Assembly: GCA_018340805.1 (NCBI GenBank)
Contig: JACMZG010001914.1
Span: 20,082,657 to 20,146,656 of the forward strand
Length of the DNA: 64,000 nucleotides
Source of the DNA: Microvelia longipes
Lineage: Eukaryota > Arthropoda > Insecta > Hemiptera > Veliidae
Direction of reading: 5' to 3'
Below the pieces are notes generated by a model. The model searched no databases and was not told where the DNA came from. It saw nothing but the letters and a program-made list of their open reading frames with translations. Positions within the stretch are counted from its first letter, which is position 1. Each line of letters begins with the position of its first letter. The translations under genes and the position numbers were made by a program. Positions 54,185-64,000 of this stretch are shown piece by piece.

Positions 54185-56949
54185 TGTGAATAGTTGGGGT
54201 TAAACCCCAGTCAATCCCTGCGTATGAAAGAAGTAATGTTAAACACCCTATATTCGATAATAGATCACATGGTTGCTATTTTTTGTTTGTACACTTTTCA
54301 TACTCTTAAACTACTCAGGTATGTATAACCTTAATAGAATGAGGTAACTTTAATTCGTTGAATATGGACAAAATGAACCCCTAATATGAATAGAAAGTAC
54401 CGTACCAAGCAACCCGGTATCAACCAAGTACATTTACTGCATGAATCAACGAGTACTCACCGAGAACGGAGTTATCATACAAATCACATAAAACTTATAC
54501 CCACGCTATTAAGGAAAATATATATTATTTAAACCACAATTATTACAGTTCACCAGAACCACCAGAATTATTATTATTTTCTTGTTACTATGAAATAAAT
54601 AATTAATAATTATTTCTTTCTATTTTTCATTTGTCCGCCAACTGAATACGTAGGACATTTACTTTATTTTATTTACTTTTTTTATCGTCAGGTCAAACTA
54701 CTGTAATTTAATTCCAAACAAATACGTAACGTAACGAAAACTATTTATTATGATGATTAAAATATCTGTAATGTAACTTGTTATTTAGTTCACTAGTTAT
54801 GAATTTTATCAGCCGCAAAAATAAATTTAAGGATTTTTTTTTATAAATGAGCAGTAGCGTCACAACTAGTTTGTCACGGGTACCAGTCGTTGGAGCTCCA
54901 TGGAGCTACAACGATTTGGAGCGCCAACGAATGGCACCCGTTTGTCACGTTCATGGGTGGGGGATTATACAGTACAACACGAATCCGAGGATTTTGAATA
55001 AAGGGTAACCAGGGGGTTTATGGGTGGAAATTAATACAGTATCAAATGGACATATTTACCTTTAAATTTAAAACACTATTTAAATAAATATATATTTATT
55101 TATATTTTTACCCCTAAATTCTGTCCCGTTTGAGATTGAATATTTCCAGGCAATTTAAATTTAATTAATATTGTCCCCACCCAGAACCCCTAATTCCACA
55201 TTCTGTCCCGTTAGGGATTGAATAACTTTAGTTTTTCCTGTTTAATTCAGTTTTGATTGGGGGTCCCTTTTCTATAATGTCGCCCCATGGGACCTTTTAT
55301 AGAATAAGGACCACCAAAAGAGGGTCCCTTTTCTATAAAAGTGCCTTTTTGGTAGTCATGATTTGTCAGTCCCTCCCCCTTAAAAAAAGGGTCACCTAAT
55401 CTAAAGAAGTACCGGTTTGTTTGACAAGAAAAACACATTTTAAAAAATGAAACTCCGAGCCAGAAATATACACTACATACGATGGCTGCCGGTGGCACCC
55501 GAAGTTAGTATTATTAAGGAGTATACATAACTTTACTTATATATATACTTATATACTATACTTCTCGGTATTATGGTGACTAAGAACTAAACATAGAGAG
55601 TGCTATTAGAAATATTAAAATTTGATCCATATAACATTAAAAGTGAAAAATAAGATGAATAATGTATTTTACTTACATTTGGTGAGTTAATTGCATCAGT
55701 TATTGAATTTTTTGTTTTCTTTTAGTGTTAACTTTTAATGACCACCAATAAAGTAAGCATTAATAAGTAAGCATATTACTTACCTCCATCTGAATCCTTT
55801 TAGGGATAATAATTACTTCGCTCTGAGTAATGTGAGTATGTGATTTTTAGTTGTTTTTAGACATATTTAGTTCTGATTGAGGAACAAGAAAAATATTGGT
55901 AAACGGCGGGAAAAATGCGTGCCATTATGCCATAATTTTATGCTCATTTATTGAGAGTTGTTTGTTGGAGTCTGTTCACGTTCACAAGAGATCTTCCCGT
56001 GTGTTGTTTAAGACCATGTGAACGAATGAGACTTAAACTATAGTTTTATGTGAATATATTAAGTGACAGTTCATCATCTTTTTAAAGCTCTCATACGTCA
56101 AATAATTTGACATGAATGTATTTACGAGTGATGTGAGGCGGTTGGTGAGTAAATGCTTTGTTAAAATTAAAGTGATTTAGCGGGGGGCACAGTGTCTTGA
56201 CTTCCACAGTATTGAAATAAAAATTATCATTCTTCTAATCTCCTTATTATTCTTGAATATCCAAGTAATGCAAAAATGAGGTTTCGGGGGTTGAGACAGG
56301 GTTCCGATTCCCATCCTTTACCCTAAGGGGTATAATCCGCCCCAAAAAATGTCTCAATTGTATCTGTTGGTTATTGATTAAAAACTGATTCCATATTTGT
56401 GGAAATATAAGATGCTAGAGGTATCTGGCATTTGATTGAGAAGTTGATCGAATAATTTTACTGATAAATATTCCTGACTTGGCTATTATTTGTGTTTTAT
56501 GCCTGGGTTTGTTTAATTTATGTCTATGTTGTGTGTTATTATGACTCCCCCCCCTTATCATAACTACTCTTGTTTTTCTTCGTTTTTTTATGCTTAAACC
56601 TCTAGGGTCATATTAGAATTTTCTCCTCGCTCAAATCTCACAACAATCCACCCCAGAGTTTGTTCACATCCGATCATTTAAGAAGCACACCCTCCGTACA
56701 TGACAGTGACCAGTCACACAGTGGAGTTATATGACTAGCCTCATATAATTAGTCCACAGTGTAGTTTAGCCCAACCAGACTCTTGCCAAACTCACCACTC
56801 TAGCTAGTGTCCGCCACTAGTTCACAGTGTGCCCAATTTATCTAGACCAGCTAAACTCTGGCTGGGCTCACTGCACTAACTTCTAGTTAACAGTGTGCCT
56901 GGTTTATCTAGTCTTACCAGCTCCTTTGATCATATTAGTCTCACTTGGC
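54185..56949. other. no gene seen
   Basis: AT-rich. 54873-54945 forms an imperfect palindrome (CGTTGGAGCTCCATGGAGCT core). 55255-55345 has two copies of GGTCCCTTTTCTATAA and one inverted copy. A C-run is at 56552-56560. No coding signal. Confidence 0.45.
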
Positions 56950-57291
56950 CTCCTCTCGTTTAACCAGTTTCACCAATGCTATCAGCTCCTCTAGCATCAC
57001 CCAAATCTAGCTATGCTCACCATCAGCCCGCAGAATCTTGACTTTTCGTGGGCTGGAGACAATGGAAATATGATCTCAGACGAAACAGGAACTAACACTG
57101 TGTTAGAGTATTGGCAGCCAAGGAAACCACGTGAAACCCTGGCTGGGTAGGCTGGCCTTGAATTCAAGACCTCCCTAGTACGGTACTAGGGATAACCTCA
57201 TATTATCTTCCCCCGGCTGGATTTGAACCCTCGTCCTCCAGGTCGAAAGGTGAGCGCTCTACCACTGAGCTACTAGACTCGGTGTATACTC
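56950..57291 (-). mobile_element. tRNA-derived SINE
   Basis: On the minus strand from about 57285 the sequence has a pol III box A (TAGCTCAGTGGTAGAGC) and an exact box B (GGTTCAAATCC), spaced as in a tRNA, ending in CAGCCGGGGGA. The anticodon arm does not pair properly, so it is a SINE head and not a tRNA gene. A body of about 230 bases follows, including a small palindrome CCCTAGTACCGTACTAGGG. The 3' end is not defined. Confidence 0.75.
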
Positions 57292-58608
57292 GGTAATACT
57301 CTTTTGTTAAGAGAGGAGGAAATTCAAATTTTGGTTTAATTAATTACAATCCATTTTCTAAACAACATAATTATTAGGAAAAGAAACAGACTCGTTGTAA
57401 TATCATAAATAGTATTCCCTGAAGCCCTGCAACACTTAACATTAACTCTATAAATGTCTGCTGAAACTCCAGTGTTTGTATGTGGAAGCTCACTGATGTA
57501 CTCTCTAGCTAAGAATAACAACTGTTAGCGTGCATTTTTTTGTGTGGAAACCTCATTCTAACTATAATAAAGCACATGGGATACTACTCTTCAGGAGCTC
57601 TGCCGAATTATCATATTATTAATGATTTTGGTTGCTTAAGTCAATTACATAAGAGTGATAGTATCATTATAAAGCATTACACATTTATTTGTCTTTTACT
57701 TTAATAAAAGAAGGAAGGCAGTAATCCTATATTTAAGAAAATAATTTCCTAATATCTAAGTGTTAACAAGTTTTATTAACCCATAATAAACTGATCTTTC
57801 TACAGTTGAAAATTGCCACATTCAGAGTATAAACTAAAACAAAAATAACTAAAAGAAAAGTCCACAACCTATAGTTAAACCAAACCTACCTTACATACAT
57901 TATATAGTATAAATAACATACATACATATAAATTAATTTAGTATTACATAAAACTGAAAAAACTTACAACATTTTTTTAAAATTTTGAAGTAAATTGGAA
58001 TAAATGTTGCTGAGATAATTAAATATTTTATAATAATGCTTTACAATATCATTGTCAACTTGGTGTTTTCTGTAGGGTCATATGAGCCGATAAAGCTATA
58101 ATTGTTGCATTATCATCCACATTTCTATTGTAAAACCCCACATTTTCAGTCAGACATCTTTTCATAGTATTTTTGTTTTTTGAATGGTAGGGTTTTAATG
58201 GGTGGTTCCAGATGTTGTACAGTTTGATTCTGAGGTAGTCGTGTCCTACATACAATTTATTCAGCCTATGTTCCCCAATATATCTGTTATTTTCTCTTTG
58301 AATCTAGTCTTATAGCCGTGATTTAATTTTCCCTTGTTATATTCATTTGCTTAGAAATGCACAATTGCTTTTAGGATGAATGCGTTTGTTAAAGTTATTA
58401 TTTTTAATTTTTTAAGTGCTCAGTCTGCTTTAAGTTTAATATAATTCTAACAATGTATGTGAATATCCTAAGAAGTGTCTTCATTATAAGATAGTGTGAC
58501 TGTTGAAACTAAAGCTGGATTTAAATACTAAAATAACCCCAGAAGTATGTAAAAGTTGATTCTCTTCACTGGATGTTGAACACTTGTTGTTCTTCACTGG
58601 TTTTTTAC
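57292..58608. other. no gene seen
   Basis: Minus-strand frames at 57336-57521 and 58055-58255 have no recognisable domain. If the exon at 58609-58787 belongs to a gene, downstream exons could lie here. Confidence 0.35.
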
Positions 58609-58787
58609 CTTTAAAGACCTGTCAACCTCTCTGCAATTAATGTTAGCCACTGCAACAAGGGCAACAAGTTTGCCTGGGGCACCCCAGTATCCAGAAACAT
58701 CTGTAACACTTAAATCTACTCTTTTCTTAACTAGTTCTTCAATGCAAAATAATGTAGCTCCAACGTGACTGCATGCCTCTCCTAAAC
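58609..58787 (-). CDS. candidate internal exon, SWIM/YqaJ-type protein
   Basis: On the minus strand an acceptor (TTATTGCAG) at 58788-58796 is followed by an open frame of about 60 codons and a donor-like AAAG|GTAAAA at 58608/58609. It encodes GLGEACSHVGATLFCIEELV and then SVTDVSGYWGAPGK. The phrase AGLGExCSHVxAxLF followed by a SVTxxxxxWxxP segment characterises the SWIM-type zinc-binding region of metazoan proteins with a YqaJ viral-recombinase domain. Neighbouring exons were not found. It could be a host gene or a transposon-associated gene. Confidence 0.5.
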
Positions 58788-61434
58788 CTGCAATAAGTTT
58801 GTTTCATAATAATGAATATAACAGTTCAATTTTAATATGAAAGGATATTAATCACTTAGAATTTCAACCACACAGTTTTTCAGTTTAATTCTGTGCCAAC
58901 TACAGTTTTAACTTACAGTAAACTACAGTTTTACAGTCGGGAAGCCTACAAGTATAAACCATGACCATGCATGTTCCTTTTTAAACATAGCAGTTTAAAG
59001 AATGGTCACAAAAAATGACTAGGTCAGTAAACTAGGTATTACTGAGTCTGTATTGTTAATGGTTACTTCAGTGGCAATAACTTGTCACTTCTCTATTTGA
59101 TCTGATTCATAAAAAGAGAGAGATATGATGTACATGACTTATAATATTACCTATCTACTACTGAAAATTTTAGTTGTTTGTCTACATTTGATTTTATTAA
59201 TAATTGCCTAAGTGAGCATAAAATATTATATTCTTTCCACTGGTGAATTAATAGGAAGTAATTTACTGATTACATTTTACTCTGCGGTATTCCGAGGGAA
59301 ATATCTTGGTTGATCTAAAGAGACTCCTTATCCATTTTTGGATTTAAATATATTGAAGAATTTTCCCCAATTTATGACAATACAAACCTATAAATATTAA
59401 TTTTTACAGGCAGCTTACTAGTGCTTTGGCCAAGGCAATTCTCTAACGCCAATTATTTTCATACATCCTGATTTGAACGCTTCAAAGGCCTCCAAGCTTT
59501 GAAATCTTTTGAAGTAACACATTTAGTTTAATTAATGAGTTTAATTAAGATATAGGCTTTGAGTAACATAACCTGAACTGTTTTGATTTTGATGCAACCT
59601 TCTTCCTATCTCATAAGCGTAATTTCGTTGTGAAATTCGCTAAGTACCAGAATCTAAATGTAAACCTTCACTTACTTTTGAAATATTTCATTTTATACCA
59701 CATTTTTAATTAAATTCATACTTTAATTATTAATATATTAAAACTAATCTGTAAACCATTTTTTATAGCAAAATAAAATAAATAAATAAAAAATATTAAC
59801 ATGTAAACATGCGAATTTTAAGGTCAAGTCTTATTAGGTAAAATAAAATGATACAAAGTAATCATTATACATTGATTTAGAGAAGATACAAGAACACTTG
59901 TATATAGATATATACATATATACATTTAAACATTATTATATGGATATTTACAACATTATGAGAATCAAAAATTGAGATTATAAAAATTAAAAATGATAAA
60001 TAATAGCTAGTAAAAGATAAAATAAAATAATTAAAAAATAATGAATATGAAATTTAATAAAAATTAAAATTAAATAAAGTTAAAAACAATAAAACCAAAT
60101 ACAGTTAATAGTTGAATATAAATGGTGATCAATACTAATTTTAATAATAAAATTGATACAACAATAATACAAGATCATTTTGATATGAGCACACAATAAA
60201 TCATAGAGAAATCACCAAATAACATTGACGTATGCATATGTAGGTACAAATGAATATATACATGAATATTAAGATAAATACATATATAATTAGATATACA
60301 CATATATAATAATAGACGTGTATATGCATTTCCAATATGACAATTGTAAGACAAAGTTACATGAATAGATGAGAGGAAACTATTGATATTAATAATCATT
60401 AATGTTGTCTTTGAGAAATATATTTTTATAACCATAGTATTCAAGAAAATACCATGAATTGGTTGCTTAGCATAAATGAATTTATACGTATTAGCATCTA
60501 TCTGTTTATCATCAATCCTGAACTATTTATTTATTATAATAAACAGTATAAACCAATACAAAATACAAAAAAATAAAGATAAAGAATAATAAGTGGCACA
60601 TAAAAATGAATGATTGCGCATAAAAATGAAGAAAAAAGTAAAACATTAACAAAAATATAATACCTTCAGATTATTATAGAAAAAAATTAAATTGAAAATA
60701 AAAATAAATCAACAAAAAGATAAGTCGTAAGGTGATATTACAAAATATGAAAATGAAATTAAGAATATTAAATTACAAAATAAATAACGTAGTTAAGAAT
60801 AAAAATAATCCAAGTATAAAACTAAACAAACATACTTTAAGCCATATTGGTATTTTAATAGTTTATCTAATTATTGACAGTTAGGCTGTACCAGTTTATC
60901 TGGTATCAAATGCAGTCTTTTAATAATAACATTTAAATATTCACAATTTTAATATTAAAATTTGAAAAAAATAATATTCTAAAAAGAATTCAATTAGATG
61001 AAATAAAGTTCTCATAAAGAAAAATAAAATAAACTTAAACATGGATTAAAATTATAATGATCACATTTTCACTAACAATAAGATAAGAGGTATGTAAAAC
61101 AGAGATTAAGTATTTAAATAAAATAAAGCACTAATATATTGCTAAGTCTTACATTAAAGTAATAATAAAGTTAATAATGTAAATAAACTGTCAATAATGT
61201 ACTATATAATGAATTTAAAAATAAACTTCATTATATTTAAAACTATTTAGGCTATAAGATTATAAAGTTTTTTCTTAAAACTTGAAAACTTAGAAAAAAA
61301 GTCCAACTGTTGACATAAATCATTAGATATTCTTTGCAACTAATCATTATTATATTTCTAATGAATATGCTTTTCTTTAAGTCGTATTATTTCTCTCTTA
61401 TAATGTTAGCACTTGTTAATGCTTTGGTTAAATT
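58788..61434. other. AT-rich region, no gene seen
   Basis: 59740-61250 is extremely A/T-rich with TA-rich microsatellite-like patches. The minus-strand frame 60175-60444 is low-complexity (Tyr/Ile/His-rich). An upstream exon of the SWIM/YqaJ candidate could be hidden here, but I see none. Confidence 0.45.
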
Positions 61435-61623
61435 TTAATGAGATAAGTATACATAAGCAATGCTACTCAATATGATCATGTAAAATGTAATATTAAAATA
61501 TACTGAATAATCATGGAAGATTCCCAATTCGTTTTTATTATAAGGTTCCATATAAGATAAATTCTTAAGTTCTTGTGTAGTGACCCAATCGTCTATGAAT
61601 CTATTAATCCTTATAGAAGGCAA
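61435..61623 (-). pseudogene. env: env-like glycoprotein, membrane-anchor end
   Basis: A 62-codon minus-strand frame ending with a hydrophobic segment (FYMIILSSIAYVYL) next to the stop. It lies about 90 bases beyond the stop of the large env-like frame on the same strand, and its anchor would complete that protein. A stop or indel separates the two. Confidence 0.55.
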
Positions 61624-61711
61624 ATTTATATGATGCTCATGGTGAATGAGGGTACCTATCTTGGGTTTTGAGATGTAAATTTGTTGATTATACCTGATTT
61701 TAGTAAAATTG

Positions 61712-63007
61712 TTAAAAATCTAAAAAATAATCATCAGAGAAGCTTATAGTATCTGTTGATATTTCTTCATTATGAACATTGTTAATAATATCAAAGGATC
61801 CATTTCCTATTAATAAATAACCTGTGCTCAATGATATTATTTTATTATCTACAGGCAATATATCTTTGACTAAAATTTCACATCTTTTGGTATCATTTGG
61901 TCTTATTATGTCACCTAGACAAATATTTTTTGTAGTGAATGTTAGAGAATCAGAATTACATATTATTATATTCTCTATAGTTTTCCATTCTCCTTGTTCA
62001 TACTCTAAGAAATAGTCATTCATTCCTTTCCGTAAAAGAAGAGCTCTCTTAGGAATGTTTAACTTATATTTATGTTCTCCTTTTGACCATCCAAAGTTAT
62101 ATATATTATAAAGTTTTACAAATCTATCAATCCTCATGTCTGGGATAATGATATAAAAATCAAATTCTAAGTTATTGTGTCTAATGAGAAGTGATTTACT
62201 AACCCCGTAGAATAGAGACGGATTCATAGTGATTATATGATTTGATAATCTCTCATCATTCAGAACTAGATGTTTCAATATTTTCATAGGGAAGAATTTT
62301 CTTTTGACATTGCCCAATATAGCTGATAGAATGCTATCATAATCTTCTTCTGTCTTCAGATAATCTATTCCTTGATGTAATATAATTTTATCTTTAGCTT
62401 CATGACAGATATTATCTTGTGTAGTATGATAAACTGTTTCTGAGATATTGTTTACATATTTATGTATTAAAATTTGATTTCTCGTAAGCACTGATATGTT
62501 CTCTGTTATGTTACGATAACTAGTATTAATATTATGATCCATCTGAGATATCTCTTCTGCTAAATGATCTATATGTATGCGATTCATGTTTGACATTATT
62601 CCATCTATGGGAATACTTGCACTAAATAATGTTGGTATAATAAACCTCTTAGACCTTTTATTTAAACACTTAGTGTTGTCCTTCTGACAACTTAATCTTG
62701 AAAATAGATCATCTCTTGGAATGCTATGTATTATTTCTGATATCATATTACTTCTCCTATTATAATACGATTCATATAATTCAGGTAAACCTTCACAATC
62801 CTTTATTATTTCTGGTATATTATACGTATTATCAATGACGTACTTATATCTTGTTATAATGTGATCATTATAATATAAACCATGATGTCTGTAGTCTACA
62901 TAAACTCCAAGATTACTCATGTACATAGATGATATCTCACTGATAGAGTAAGGTCTTTCAAGTGATAATGTGATTATCAATAATAAGTAAAGATAATTTT
63001 AGATCAT
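61712..63007 (-). pseudogene. env: env-like fusion glycoprotein, nearly open
   Basis: The minus-strand frame has an ATG at 63007-63005, then an in-frame TAA at codon 3 (63001-62999). It is then open for about 428 codons to 61712. The start is hydrophobic (LYLLLIITLSL, signal-like). A furin-type site (RSKR) occurs about 120 codons in, followed by FIIPTLFSAS and a heptad-rich region with N-glycosylation sites. Later FYIIIPDMRIDRFVKLYNIY resembles the C-terminal half of F-like env proteins. No integrase or RT lies next to it. It is likely an env from a retroelement or a virus and is far better preserved than the envs upstream. Confidence 0.6.
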
Positions 63008-63639
63008 GATTGCAAAAATGACATTGTCTTTTTAAAACACATTCTTCATGGAAACTAAGTACGATTAGGTTTAAAATCAATGAATAAATAAAATTTATTA
63101 ATAAATTATAGATAAAAGGTTGTCATAAAATCTTAAAAGGTATATGGTTACATATATAACAGGTGGTGGTCTTTGTAAACAGGTATTTATATATAAATAA
63201 ACTATTTATTTATTTATTTATATATTAAATATAAGTAAGTAATAACAATATAATATGTACTTCTATTAATTGATAATCAATTTAAAATCCATAAAATAAT
63301 AATAATGGTTTTCTATTAAATTAATCTCAATCAACCTGATACATATATATGCAATAGCTACATTGATATAACCAACCTATCAATATGTAATTCTCCCATA
63401 ATACCATATAAACTCAAATGAGACATATTCATTATTACATTGTCTTTTTAATTATAATAATAACGAATGAGTAAAGGTACCAGAAAGTCTGTTAAACACA
63501 AATATTTTAATACAGGAAATATATGTAAGATTTATTTATTTATATAAGCATATAATCAGTGATGTTTGATATAAACAATTCTTATTCTAAAGTGCAAACA
63601 ACCAGATCTATATATTTTTCAATATCAGTTTTAGTGAAA
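63008..63639. other. spacer upstream of the minus-strand env
   Basis: AT-rich, no gene seen. ACATTGTCTTTTT occurs twice (63020, 63436), a short direct repeat. Confidence 0.4.
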
Positions 63640-63999
63640 CTACTTCCTCAGTAATTCTCTCCCATAACTGTACTTCTTCTCAGCGAGAGTACTTCCACGT
63701 AATCGATTGTATATATTGCTCCTTTTAATGATCTCTGCCATCTCGGTTACTATGTCATTTGAGCATGTGTCTTGTTATGGTTTTTGCTTAGAACTACTTT
63801 TAAATGCAGATCTCTTTACTAGGTTATTGCTTCCACTAGTATTAGGGGGCTCTTGACATTAACTGGAACATAATTGGTTCTTTAAATCAGAGAACTCCTT
63901 TGCTATGCTTCTTATGCCATTCCCATAATCTTCTAATACTTTGTAAATTTCAGAATGATACTCTTTCATCTTTAACTCTATGCGAGCAGAGACCTCATC
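63640..63999 (-). pseudogene. coiled-coil protein fragment, possibly gag
   Basis: On the minus strand from the window edge the frame reads EYHSEIYKVLEDYGNGIRSI and then EFSDLKNQL before a stop. Further on, EMAEIIKRSNIYNRLRGS is readable in another frame. Charged and helical, it may be the end of a Gag-like or other structural gene continuing beyond the window. The family is not recognised. Confidence 0.3.
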
Positions 64000-64000
64000 T

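Noticed and set aside
57226..57290. Functional tRNA gene on the minus strand
   Set aside because: Boxes A and B are good, but the anticodon stem cannot pair and a SINE body follows, so a SINE was called instead.

Overview
The window looks like nuclear DNA of an arthropod, most likely an insect. It is AT-rich, with env-carrying Ty3/gypsy (errantivirus-type) retroelements, BEL/Pao and non-LTR fragments, hairpin MITEs, a tRNA-derived SINE and a fossil of a nege/virga-like RNA virus. There are no operons or ribosome binding sites, and a 10-N scaffold gap lies at 10701-10710. A hemipteran host is plausible, because nege-like viral fossils are known from sap-feeding insects, but this window does not prove it. 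No complete host gene was found. The only host-like item is a possible internal exon with a SWIM/YqaJ-type signature at 58609-58787 (minus).

Layout. 1-10.5 kb: a Ty3/gypsy element (gag, protease, RT, RNase H, integrase) followed by an env-like gene behind a splice acceptor, with a GC-rich ORF of unknown function on the opposite strand between pol and env. 11.1-19.9 kb: the end of a second gypsy element whose LTR was split by an errantivirus-type element (11869-19801, near-identical LTRs, 4-bp target duplication CGCT). 19.9-20.7 kb: LINE and BEL/Pao fragments on the minus strand. 21.7-24.3 kb: an internally deleted gypsy element. 24.3-32.8 kb: a third env-bearing errantivirus-type element, split by a further small LTR element (27705-31270) that itself holds a hairpin MITE and satellite arrays. 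32760-37078: an FtsJ methyltransferase plus SF1 helicase slice of an RNA virus between 223-bp inverted repeats and AAAT duplications, itself split by a 958-bp solo LTR. 37-44.7 kb: minisatellite, microsatellite, satellite, gag and LINE debris. 44.7-46.5 kb: a decayed cut-and-paste transposon with transposase-like, Ulp1-protease and PHD-finger segments, followed by a palindromic MITE. 48.7-50.6 kb: a LINE inserted in an interspersed repeat. 53-54.2 kb: a nested inverted-repeat element. 57.0-57.3 kb: a SINE. 61.4-63.0 kb: a nearly open env-like glycoprotein gene on the minus strand without a pol gene beside it.

How it fits together. Nearly every retroelement and the viral fossil between 1 and 50 kb lie on the plus strand and are nested in each other. 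Four env-like genes occur in 64 kb. That architecture resembles piRNA-producing loci of the flamenco type, which is inference. The most unusual object is the virus-derived segment packaged between long, equal-length terminal inverted repeats with a target-site duplication, as if a DNA transposon had captured or been built from RNA-virus sequence.
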